A stretch of 64,000 nt of DNA, taken from the NCBI GenBank assembly GCA_002914845.1, contig JXTC01000531.1:37081-101080 (forward strand), written 5' to 3'. The first letter of the stretch is position 1. Each line of letters begins with the position of its first letter. The position numbers were made by a program, and so were the translations under genes. Source of the stretch: Trema orientale. Taxonomy: Eukaryota; Streptophyta; Magnoliopsida; Rosales; Cannabaceae. The notes under the pieces were generated by a model. The model worked only from the letters and a program-made list of their open reading frames with translations. It was not told where the DNA came from and made no database searches. Below, piece after piece: positions 1-10,523 of this stretch.

Positions 1-120
1 CTGAAATATACACCAACAACAATAAATCGGATAAAAAGAACTCAAAGACGAGCAATTCTTAAGCTTGAACAGATGCTAAAGTTAAGTGTAGAATCCACTT
101 AACACTCTCTAACCCCAAAA

Positions 121-1368
121 ATAGAGTCTCAACCTTTTAACTCCTCTTATGTTGAGATAGTGAATTCAAATGATCTAGTGTATCGACATCGGTTTAGGCA
201 TAAGATGGCAGTACCAGGTTTTTGGACTTCGGTAGCGATTTGATTGGTGGCGTCAATGGCCCTCTGGCTATGGCTAATAACCCAATGTAAGACAGTGGTA
301 GCAGAGGATTCATGGATATAAGCATGGGTTTTGACCTATAAGCTGGGGTGAATAATATGCTTCTTAAGTAAGGAGGCAGCAGCAGAGGAGTATTTCTAGG
401 TATTGGTATGGGTTTTGACCCATACGCTTGGGTAAATAATTTGCTTCTTGAGCACGGCAGCAGCAGCGAAGGCTTTCTGGATATGGGCATGGGTTTTGAC
501 CCATAAGCTGGGGTGAATAATCTACTTCTTCGGCAAGGCGACATCAAGAAGAATTTCCATGCATAGGCATGGGTTTTGACCCTCAAGCTGAGGTGGTGAA
601 TAATCTACTTCTTAGGCAATGCGGCAGTATAGGAGAATTTCCAGGTATAGTCATAGGTTTTGACCCTTAAGTTAGGGTGAATAATCTACTTCATGGGCAA
701 GACAGCAGTGGCAGCGGACGATTTTCAGTTATAGGCATTGGTTTTAACCCACAAGCTGGGGAGAATAATCTGCTTCTTGGGCAAGGCAGTAGAGGAGGAG
801 GAGGATTTCCAGGTATTGACATAGGTTTTGACCCGTAAGTTGGGTTTTCAAGCGTGGTGAATAATTTGTTACATGGACAAGGTGGCAGTGGCAGTGGCAG
901 TGGGGCCCAAATTACACTTGTGATAGCATTATGGAATGCATTATAGGCGGCACTGCAAGGTATGCAAAGTGCATTTTTAGGTGGGTTGCCAAATCTGTTA
1001 TTGAATTCAACCACCAATGCCATGGAGTTGTTATCCGCACTGGCCATGTCCACCTCGGGGTTTTAGCCTATTCTAACTTCTTGGTATACAACTCAACATG
1101 GTTATGCTCCTGCCATAGTGAAAGAGAGGCCTCTCAAAATCGATGGTAGCCATGAGTCAGGTCCTTCGACTGCCTCACCACCCCACACTCTAGTTCAATC
1201 TCGAGATCATCACGTTGGTCCAATCGTCGCCTCTATTCTAACACCGATCTATTTCATCCTTATACATGTCAGAATAATCCTAATCCACAATACCATCTTA
1301 TTAATGATAATGGCTAGCATAACACTACTCACGGTATACAAAGGTATATACATGGCTGTTATAGTATA
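121..1368 (+). pseudogene. Array unit 1: decayed Gly-rich 27-residue-repeat gene
   Basis: The plus-strand frame encodes repeats of the type GMGMGFDPQAGVNNLLL, about 27 residues each and seven copies between about 300 and 870. In one frame this runs on into a C-terminal segment containing ALWNAL, QSAFLGGLPNLLLNST and LVQSRDHHVGPIVA, then a hydrophobic tail that could span a membrane, ending near 1368. The usual ATG is ATA here. Several in-frame stops and length changes interrupt the frame. Most stops lie where sister copies have CAA or CAG (Gln), as expected from C-to-T decay of methylated DNA. It is either a pseudogene or a non-coding repeat derived from a gene. Function unknown. Confidence 0.6.
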
Positions 1369-2249
1369 GTTGAAACATAAATACTCGTGGTAGTTAAAAT
1401 GCATTAGATATATATGGATTTGACTATGTATATTCTTTCATTTTTATATGGATTTGACTATGTTGACGGAGATTTTGTCAACACGGTGATTTATGAGATT
1501 GAGAGTTGCAAACTATGTGCAAAGTAATGAAAAATAAGGCAAGAAAAGTGACACAAAGATTTTATAGTAGTTCAGCCCCCAAAAAAGATGAGATAAAGTT
1601 ATTTTTTGCACATTTGCATACATATACATGTATAGGATATTAAATATATGCTTTGTGTATGTATTTAAATCTTCTCTATTTCTAAATTAGTTTACCTTAA
1701 ATCACAACGCATTTATATCCTTGTTGTCCCTTAAATTTCAGTTACAATCTTTTTGTAAATAGTGCTAGGTAGAGCCTGTTTGTTCATGTTTGTAATATAC
1801 TTTCTTATATTGATTGTATTATATGAATGTAATTATCATTTTGGAAGAAAAAAAGTATAAAAATACCATGTTTGATGTTTCATAATTCATATTATTTTTG
1901 TTGCTTTTTTTTTTTTAACAAAAAAAAAAGCTTAGTTTATTGAAAAATTATTTTAAGTTTTTTTTTTTTGTGTTCCTAAATATACTATTGTTTTGTTTGA
2001 AATATATAACAGAAAATAATATATATTTAACTACGTTTCTACGTTATGCTTTTTTTTTGTATAAGAAAAAAGAACACGTTATACTTTTCCCAGATTGGAT
2101 TCCTAAATATCCAACACTAACGTCCTCTCATACTCTCATGCTTCACAATCTCTCTCTAAGTCACATTCGATTACTCTCTGAACATATTCAAATTCGATTT
2201 TTCTCTCTTTAACTCTCAGAATTCTGCCAGTCTCTCTCCAACCCCAAAA

Positions 2250-3592
2250 ATGGAGTCTCAACCTTTTAACTCCTCTTATGTCGAGATGGTGAATTCAAAT
2301 GATCTAGTGTATCAACATTAGTTCAGGCATAAGATGGCAGTGCCAGGTTTTGGGTTTCGGTAGCGATTTGACTGGTGGCATCAATGGCCCTCCGGCTATG
2401 GCTAATAACCCAGGGTAAGACAATGGCAGCAGAGGATTCATGGATATAAGCATGAGTTTTGACCCGCAAGTTGGGATGAATAATATGCTTCTTAGGTAAG
2501 ACAGCAGCAACGGAGGAGTATTTCCGGGTATTGGTATGGGTTCTGACCCATACGCTAGGGTGAATAATTTGCTTCTTGAGCAAGGCAGCGACAGCTAAGG
2601 ATTTTTGGATATGGGCGTGGGTCTTGACGTACAAGCTGGGGTGAATAAGCTACTTCTTCAACAAGGCGATAGCAGAGGAGAATTTCTGTGTATGGGCATG
2701 GGTTTTGATCTTCAAGATGAGGTAGTGAATAATCTACTTCTTGGGCAATGCGGCAACATAGGAGAATTTTCAGGTATAGTCATGGGTTTTGACCCTTAAG
2801 TTGGGGTGAATAATCTACTTCTTGGGCAAGGCGGCAGCGGATGAGGGTTTCCGAGTATGGGTATAGATTCTGACCTACATGCTAGGGTGAATAATCTACT
2901 TCATGGGTAAGACAGCAGTGGCAGCATAGGATTTTTGGTTATGGGCATTGGTTTTAACCCACAAACTGGGGAGAATCATCTACTTCTTAGGCAAGGGAGT
3001 AGAGGAGGAGGAGGATTTTCGGGTATTAGCATAGGTTTTGACCCGTAAGCTTGATTTTCGGGTGTGGTAAATAATCTGTTATAAGGGAAAGATAGCGGCA
3101 GCAGAGGGTGCAAATTGCACTTGTGATAGCATTATGGAATGCATTATAGGCGGCTCTGCAAGGTATGCAAAGTGTGTTTTTAGGTGGGTCGCCAAATCCA
3201 TTGTTGAATTCAACCACCAATGCCATGGAATTGTTATCCACACCGGCCACGTCCACCTCAGGGTTTTAGCCCATTCTAACTTCTTGGTATGCAGCTCAGC
3301 GTGGTTCAGCTCCTGCCATAGCGAGAGTGAGGCCTCTCAGAATAGGTGGTGGCCATGGGTTAGGTGCCTCGACTGCTCCACCACCCCATACTCTAGTTCA
3401 GTCCCGGGATCATCACGTTGGTCCAGTCATTGCCTCTATTCTATCACCGGTCTATTTCATCCTTATACATGTAAGAATAATCCTAATCCACAATACCATT
3501 TTATTAATGATGATAGTCAACATAACACTAATCACAGTATACGAAGGTATATACATGGCCATTGTAGTAAAATTGGAACATAGATTCTCGTG
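2250..3592 (+). pseudogene. Array unit 2: decayed Gly-rich repeat gene
   Basis: This unit keeps the ATG (MESQPFNSSYVE) but, like unit 1, has lost about 110 bp after the NSNDLV segment, which ends the N-terminal frame early. Eight 27-codon repeats follow to about 3070. The best-preserved stretch is about 2605-2799, which encodes three repeats without a stop (MGMGFDL, NNLLLGQ and IVMGFDP are visible). The C-terminal segment and hydrophobic tail are present to about 3592. The TAG after ALWNAL and the TAG in the following segment are at the same places in units 1 to 3, so those stops predate the tandem duplication. Family not recognised. Confidence 0.6.
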
Positions 3593-4446
3593 GTAGTTAA
3601 AATGTATTATATATATGGATTTGACTCTGTATATTCTTTTATTTTTCATATGAATTTGACTATGTTGATGGAGATTTTGTTAACACAGTGATTTATGAGA
3701 TTGGGACTTGCAAACTGTGTGCAAAGTGATGAAAAATAAGGCAAGAAAGGTAACAGAAGGATTTTATAGTAGTTCAGCCCTAGAAAAGATGAGGTAAAAT
3801 TATTTTTTGCACATTTGCGTACATATACATGTATAGGATATTAAATGTGTACTTTGTGCATGCATTTAAATCTTCTCTATTTCTAAATTAGTTTACCTTA
3901 AATCATAAGGCATTTATATCCTTGTTGTCCCCTAATCTCAGTTACAATCTTTTGGTAAATGGTACTAGGTAGAGCCTGTTTGTTCATCTTTGTAATCTCC
4001 TTTCTTATATTGATTGTGTTATATGAATGTAATTATTATTTTGGAAGAAAAAAAGTATAAAATGCCATGTTTGATATTTCATAATTAGTATTATTTTTGT
4101 TACTTTTTTGTTAACAAAAAAAAAACACTTTAGTTTATTGAAAAATTGTTTTAAGTTTTTTTTTGGTTCCTAAATATACTTTTATTTTGTTTGAAATATA
4201 TGATAGAAAATAATACACATATTTTTCCAATTTCTACGTCGTATATTTTTTTTTAATAAGAAAAAAAGAACACGTCACACTTTTCCAGGTGGGATTCCTA
4301 TAATGAAATACCTAACACCAACGGCTTCTCATACTTTAAAACTTCACTGTCTCTCTCAAACTCACTTTTGATCACTCTCAGATTGAATTCGATCTTTCTC
4401 TCTTTCTAGCTCTCAGAATTCTACCAGTCTCTCTCTAACTCCTAAA

Positions 4447-5875
4447 ATGGAGTCTCAAACTTTTAACTCATCTTATGTCGAGATAATGAATTCAAATGAT
4501 CTAGTGATTGACGAGATCGGCCTTGGCCTCATTGAATCTAGTGATATGCCTATTAACCCACCTCTAGCCCAAGATGGATTTCCAAACCTATAGGACAGGA
4601 TTCTCGATATCGGTATCGACACTGGTTTAGGCAGAAGATGGCAGTGCCAGAGTTTTAGGTTCAGATAGCGACTTGACTGGTGTTATCAGCGACCTTGTGG
4701 CTATGGCTAATAACCCAGGGCAAGGTAGCGACGGTACAGGGTTCACGGGTATGGGCATGGGTTTTGATCCGCAAGCTAGGGTGAATAATATGCTTCTTAG
4801 GTAAGGCAGCAACAACAGAGGAGTATTTCTGAGTATGGGTATAGGTTTTGATTCACATGCTGGGGTGAATAATCTACTTCTTGGGTAAGGCAGCAGTGGC
4901 AAAGGATTTATGGGTATAGGCATAGGTTTTGACCCACAAGGTAGGGTGAATAATATACTTCTTAGGCAAGGCAACGACGGAGGAGAATTTGCAGGTATGG
5001 GTATAGGTTCTAACCCTCAAGCCAGGTCGCTGAATAATCTACTTAGGCAAGGTGGCGGTAAATGGGAATTTCCGGGTATAGTCATGGGTTTTGACTCTCA
5101 ATATGGAGTGAATAATCTACTTCTTGGGTAAGGCGGCGGCCAAGGAGGGTTTTCGGGTATGGGCATGGATTCTAACCTATAAGCTAGGGTAAATAATCTA
5201 CTTCTTAGGCAAGGCAGCAACACTAGTGGAAGATTTTTGGGTATGGGCATTTGTTTTAACCCACAAGATGGGGTGAATAATCTGCTTCTTGGGCAAGGCA
5301 GCAGTGGGAGAGGAGGATTTCTGGGTATTAGCATGAGTTTTGACTTACAAGCTAGGTTTTAGGGTGTGGTGAGTAATTTGTTATAGGGACAAGATAGCAG
5401 TGGCGGTGGGCCCAAATTGCGCTTGTGATAGCATTATGGAATGCACTTTAGGCAGAATTGCAACGTATGTAAAGTGCGTTTTTGGGTGGGTTGCCAAATC
5501 CGTTGTTGAACTCAACCACCAATGCCATGGAGTTGTTATATGCGCTGGCCATATCCACCTCAGGGTTTTAGCCCATTCTAACTTTTGGGTCTGCTGCTCA
5601 GTGTGGTTATGCTCCTATCATAGCGAGAGTGACGGCTCTCAGAATTAGTGGTGGTCATGGGTCAGGTCCCTCGACTACCCAACCACCCCATTACTCTGGT
5701 TCAGTCCCAGGATCATCACATTGGTCCAATCGTCATCTCTATTCTGTCACCGATCTATTTTATCTTTATACATGTTATAATAATCCTAATCTATGATACC
5801 ATCTTATTAATGATGATAGCTAGCAGAACACTACTTACATTATACGAAGGTATACACATGGCAGTTATAGTATAG
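4447..5875 (+). pseudogene. Array unit 3: fullest copy of the Gly-rich repeat gene, decayed
   Basis: This unit retains the longer N-terminal segment missing from units 1 and 2. It reads MESQTFNSSYVEIMNSNDLV and then IDEIGLGLIESSDMPINP, acidic and hydrophobic, before the repeat block. Eight repeats follow (about 4740-5370), including an open run from 4910 to about 5131. The C-terminal segment at 5400-5875 again ends in a hydrophobic stretch. Several stops and frame changes are present. It is the best template for judging the ancestral protein: short N-terminal domain, Gly/Met/Asn-rich 27-residue repeats, C-terminal domain with a possible membrane anchor. Function unknown. Confidence 0.6.
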
Positions 5876-6677
5876 TTGAAACATAGATGCTCGTGGTAGT
5901 TATAATACATTATATATATATGGATTATGTATATTCTTTCATTTTTCATATGGATTTGACTATGTTGACCGAGGTTTTGTCAACAGGGTGATTTATAAGA
6001 TTGAGAGTTGCAAATTATGTGCGAAGTGATATAAAATAAAACAAGAAAGGTGATGCAAGAATGTTATAGTAGTTCTACCCCAAAAAAGATGATGTAAAAT
6101 TATTCTTTGTACATTTGCATATATATACATGTATAGGATATTTAATGTATGCTTTATGCATGCATTTAAATCTTCTTTATTTCTAAATTAGTTTATCTTA
6201 AATAACAAGGCATTTATATCCTTGTTGTCTCCTAAATTTCAGTTACAATCTTTTGGTAAATGATGCTAGGTAGAGTCTACATGTTTATCTTTATAATCTC
6301 CTTTCTTATATTGATTGCGTTATATGAATGTAATTATCGTTTTGGGAGAAAAGAAGTACAAAAATGCCATATTTGAAGTTTTATAATTAGTATTATTTTT
6401 GTTGCTTTTTTGTTAACCAAAAAAACCCTTAGTTTATTGAAAAATTATTTTAATTTTTTTTTGTTTTGTTTGAAATATATGATAGAAAATAATACATATA
6501 TTTAACCACATTTCCACATCACACTTTTTCCAAGCGGGATTCCTATATTGAAATCCCTAATACCAACGACCTCTCATACTCTCAAACTCACATTCGATCA
6601 CTCTCGAACACCTTCGAATTCGATGTTTCTCTGTCTTTAACTCTCAAAATTCTACCAATCTCTCTCCAACCCCCAAA

Positions 6678-7196
6678 ATGGAGTCTCAACCTTTTAAAAC
6701 TTCTTACGTTGAGATGATGAATTCAAATGATCTAGTGATTGACGAGATCGGCCTTGGCCTTGTTAAATCTGGTGGTATGCCTATTAACCCATTTTAGCCC
6801 AAGATGGATTTCCCAACCTATAAGATGGGATTCCCGATATGGGTATCGACACAAGTTTAGACATAAGATGGCTATGCCAAGTTTTTAGGTTCGGGTAGCC
6901 ATTTAATTGGTAGCATTGGCATCCCTTTAGCTATGGCTAATAACCCAGGGCAAGGCAGCAGCGGTAGAGGATTCACAGGTATGGAAATAGATTTTGACCT
7001 ACAAGCTGGGGTGAATAACATGCTTATTAAACAAGGCGGCAGCAATAAAGGAGTATTCCGGGTATAGGTATGGGTTTTGACTCATACGTTGGGGTGAATA
7101 ATCTGCATCTTGGGCAAGGCTGCGCAGCGAAGGATTTCAGGGTATGGGCAAGGGTTTAGACTCACAAGCTAGGGTGAATAATCTACTTTTTGAGCA
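6678..7196 (+). pseudogene. Array unit 4: truncated copy
   Basis: The unit starts with ATGGAGTCTCAACC and keeps the long N-terminal segment like unit 3. It has three to four minisatellite copies, then homology stops abruptly near 7196 (just after TTTTTGAGCAAG) and unrelated sequence follows. It marks the right edge of the array. No open frame covers it. Confidence 0.65.
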
Positions 7197-7883
7197 AGCT
7201 GTGTGATCATCTAATAATGATGTTGATCCCCCTTTATATAGATGAGGACGACTTAGTATATCCCAATTGTAAGAATAACGCATTATACAATGTGTATATA
7301 ATTTTGGGTAATAATATAAGATTAGGCAATTACTAATAGACGAATTGCTTGGTGTCCACGTAGAAACTTTTTCTCTTTTTTGAAAGTTACCCGCCTTCAT
7401 AAGCGCTATCTAGTTTCTTTTTATTGTCGCTTCAGATCGTAGATTAATTATTCGAGGAAGATCGCATAATTATTACGAAATTGTTATGCAGCCTGGCATT
7501 TTGACTCCGAATGAAACACTGACTTTCCTTATTTGATGTTGACTAGTGAAATATGCAGTATAGATTTTAGATCGCACAATAATTATACTCTTACTCTGTT
7601 AGTTCTTTAGGACTAAATGGAACCTCTTACTCTGGCATGTGCAATCTCCATGGTGGGATGTAATGACGTTATCTCGAATTCTTTGAAAGGTCACAATCCT
7701 TTGTAATTGAGTGCGTCTTTGCCTTTCTGACAGGTATAGACATGTGGCTGCTTTTCTTAAAAAGTTGATGAGGCTCAAGGAAACTCCATATCTCGAACAA
7801 ATATGATGATGACAATAATGTCAGCATTGTTTCAAATCAAGATTCTTCATATCTCAAAAATTTTATCGATTTAATTCTCGAAA

Positions 7884-7937
7884 ATCAATTCTCGCGCATG
7901 AATGTTGGCCATCAATTCTCGCGCATGAATGTTGGCC
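7884..7937. repeat. Perfect 27-bp tandem duplication
   Basis: Two identical 27-bp copies (7884-7910 and 7911-7937), each beginning ATCAATTCTCGCGCATGAAT, lie head to tail. The rest of 7197-7975 shows no gene and no element I can name. Confidence 0.9.
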
Positions 7938-7994
7938 ATTAATCTTAGAAATCAGTCTCTTTGATCTACGATTGTGATGGATTCAGATTTTAAA

Positions 7995-8177
7995 TATATA
8001 AAGAAGAAATCCTTTGGCCTCTTCTTCTCCATTTTTCATTTTCACTTCTCAAGAAATCTCAGAACTCTTTCTCTCCCTGAAATTTTTTTTAAAGCCGACA
8101 AGTCTTGTCCACATCTGCAATCGTCTTCTCCGGGAAGTTCAAAGACATTTTTCTGGCATTTTCAAGCTTTAAACAAG
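7995..8177 (+). promoter_or_regulatory. Promoter-like TATA box and orphan non-coding first exon
   Basis: TATATAAAG at 7995-8003 is followed by a pyrimidine-rich stretch typical of plant 5' leaders. About 8177 there is AAACAAG followed by GTCGGTATTC, a possible splice donor. No matching coding exon is visible on the plus strand before the opposite-strand pseudogene at 8.9 kb. It may be a promoter fragment copied from elsewhere or the remains of a lost gene. The 8180-8850 stretch holds nothing else I can identify. Confidence 0.25.
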
Positions 8178-8853
8178 GTCGGTATTCTTTTCCCAATCCT
8201 GTTCTTTTACTGATTCTTTCGATTTCTTTTTTGTCGAAATCTGGATAATTATAGAAGTAGGAATTAATTTTGAGATACATATTGATAATCTATGGGATTT
8301 GCATGTCTGTTGAACCTGATGAACATGTATTCTGTACATAGATTCGAGATATATTCGATTAAAGATTTTGGATTCCTATTTTATGATGAACATCCTAAAC
8401 TATAGGATCAATCTTGTTGAACCACTAATTTGGGTTGATTAAGATGAAATAGATTGTAGAAGAACCTATTAGAACATCATATCTGAACTCAAACTAAATC
8501 GTACTGTTGCATGTAGAAGAAAAGCATATTGAAGATCCCCTTTAATTCGACTAAGTTTTAGGGTTAATTGTATTCGTAGAAGACAGTGTTAAGATTTATA
8601 GTTCTCATCCCCAATCTAATATGATGACTTGGCATGCTTGTATTTAGCAAGTAAACTTGAAATAAATAAACTAGTAAGCCTATTTCTAGGTCGCACTTAG
8701 GTTAATTTTTAATAATAAATTTGAATTGAAGAAATACCTATAGAGTGGAGCTCACATAAGACTAATTTTAAATAATAGCAAACTAAGACAAGTAATTTGT
8801 AACTTGAGGATTGAGAAATGCTAAAAGCAAATATTGTAAATGAAGGAAAAAAT

Positions 8854-9149
8854 TTAAACCACGAAGACTTCGAGCTTGTCGTAGTAGACCTTGATCTTGT
8901 TGTTTGCGTTGTGAGAGGAGAAGAGATGGTGACCTGGAAGTTGGAGGTTAGGAAGTTAGGGCCTGAGGTATTGAAGGCATAAACAGTGAAGTCTTAGGGT
9001 ATGAATATGGGCTTGGAGGGCTGCAATTTGGCCCAGACTCTGAGAATCGTGACCAATAGGATGAAGTTGATGATGGGAAGCCCAGTGTAGATTCGGCGAA
9101 AGAGCTTCTGCCTATTCTTCCCGTGGTTGTCACATCCCTTAGATGACAT
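8854..9149 (-). pseudogene. NDR1/HIN1-like (NHL, LEA-2 domain) pseudogene, truncated
   Basis: Read on the minus strand from ATG at 9149, the frame gives MSSKGCDNHGKNRQKLFRRI, a hydrophobic membrane segment (GLPIINFILLVTILRVWAKL) and then FTVYAFN and NFLTSNFQVTISS. In a shifted frame this continues as NNKIKVYYDKLEVFV before a stop. This order is that of NHL proteins: basic N-terminus, one membrane helix, LEA-2 domain with an FQVTI..RNPN..I.IYYD motif. The copy has a TAA where relatives usually have Gln (C-to-T change), one frameshift after QVTISS, and lacks roughly the last 100 residues. Intact family members are plasma-membrane proteins linked to defence. This copy cannot make one. Confidence 0.75.
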
Positions 9150-9431
9150 GGTTTTGAAAATTGATCGTGGCATGCGACAAAAGCGTTGAGTACCTTTTGG
9201 GGTTTATATATAATAGTTTTAAGAACACATATGAATGGTGTAGAAGAAAATTTATGTGTGTATATATATATATATTGGAAAGACATGTATAGAAATATAT
9301 ACAGTAGTACTAGACTTATAAGAGTTCGTGACTTTTGAGTTTTAATTTATTAACTATATGAGGTATATTTAATTAAAAGATAGTGCTTTGATGTGTTTAA
9401 AATCAAAGAAAAAATCATTTGTTTTTATTTT

Positions 9432-10360
9432 TATAAACGATGCAGTTTCGGGGCGAGATAAAGAAGACCTGCCCCACCCCGATTCAATATAGGCGGAACT
9501 AGAGATGTCAAATAGGCCGTACCGACCGTGAAATATAAGTTCGTTCGTACTTCGTGTCGTATTTGGTATGACCCAATAAAATATCATGTTGTACTTATGT
9601 TAGCCCAAGTTTCAAAATTCTAGACCTGGCACGGCCCACAAGCACGGGCATATTTCCTACCATGCTCATATCGTGCTCGTGCTTATACTAGGCTCTTATC
9701 GTGCCCAATATAGTGAGCCCAACGTGCTAGCGCATCTTTGTGTCTAACTTCAATTGACCTATTAAATTCTTGTCACACTCAATATTTTATGAATTTTTTA
9801 AAAATATTTAATTTTGATTTAAAACAATAATAAAAATATGTAAATATGTAATATATCCATAATAATTTGGAAAAAACTATTTATTAAAAATCATTAATGC
9901 AAACTTGTTTCTAAAAGAAAGAATAAAAAAAATAAGTTTATTAATATGCAAAAACCAAAGACACAAAATTTGAAGATATAATAATGTAACAAAGTAAAAA
10001 TAAATATTTTTTAAAATACTCAGAGCCATGCTCTTTGGGCTGTGCTATGTCGTACTTATATCGTGCTAGTGCCATGAATTGTGCATAAGGTCATAACATA
10101 TCGTGTCAGTCTATAGTGCCAAAAATTAGAGCTCGGTATGGCCAAACACCTCATATTGTGCTTGGTACGGCCCAAAATCACCTCGTATCGTGTCATGTTT
10201 AGCACAGTTTTTTTCATGTCGTGCTCTTGTGCTAAATGGGCGGCCCAACCAATTTGATATTTCTAGGTGAAGCTTGCCCTGAATCTACTCTGCTCTGTTT
10301 ATTCTGAGGTAAACCCGCACCATTAGGGGCAGGGCACCGCCCCGACGAGGCAAATTGCCA
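9432..10360. repeat. GC-rich dispersed repeat hosting the hAT-like element
   Basis: The flanks outside the hAT-like element (TTTCGGGGCGAGATAAAG and CCCCACCCCGATTC on the left; CTTGCCCTGAATCTACTC and AACCCGCACCATTAGGGG on the right) are much richer in G and C than their surroundings. The right flank recurs at 14995-15060 next to another hAT-like remnant. This suggests that one composite repeat, with the hAT-like element inside it, exists in at least two copies here. Confidence 0.5.
9500..10265. mobile_element. hAT-like non-autonomous element (766 bp)
   Basis: The left end TAGAGATGTCAAATAGGCCG and the inverted right end (TAGAAATATCAAATTGGTTG on the other strand) resemble each other and the TAG.G-type termini of hAT elements. 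The flanks GGCGGAAC (9492-9499) and GGTGAAGC (10266-10273) match at 5 of 8 bases. Both look like a decayed GGCGGAGC, the sequence seen at the matching junction near 14995. The interior has sub-terminal repeats of the CGTGCTCGTGCTT / GGTACGGCCC kind and an AT-rich core, with no transposase. Confidence 0.65.
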
Positions 10361-10523
10361 AGCTTAACTAAAAGTCATAAATACTAATGGTCAAAGACAG
10401 CCTTAATTTTAATCACATCAATGTTGAGGCTTGATCTTCAAATCCCTTATCCCCATAACACTAATAATAAATAAATAAATAAATAACCCTAAGTATTAGG
10501 ACTGCATGTTTCTTCTCTACTCT

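Larger units (their letters stand above)
108..7196 (+). repeat. Tandem array of ~2.2-kb units, each with an inner ~82-bp minisatellite
   Basis: The sequence starting ATGGAGTCTCAACC (ATA in the first copy) recurs near 121, 2250, 4447 and 6678, giving unit lengths of about 2128, 2197 and 2231 bp, with a fourth unit cut short at about 7196. Each unit has, in order, a short pyrimidine-rich leader, a conserved N-terminal segment, seven or eight ~82-bp minisatellite copies (marked by GGGTGAATAATCTACTTCTT), a conserved C-terminal segment, and a ~850-bp AT-rich tail. Units 1 and 2 share a deletion of about 110 bp just after GATCTAGTG that unit 3, and apparently unit 4, lacks, so 1 and 2 are sisters. 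The left edge near 108 differs from the other leaders and marks the array boundary. I do not recognise the family. Confidence 0.88.

Noticed and set aside
194-1053. Minus-strand open frames rich in Pro, Ser and Leu over the tandem array
   Set aside because: They are the antisense of the Gly-rich plus-strand repeats. The plus strand gives a coherent repeated protein pattern across units and the minus frames do not start consistently.
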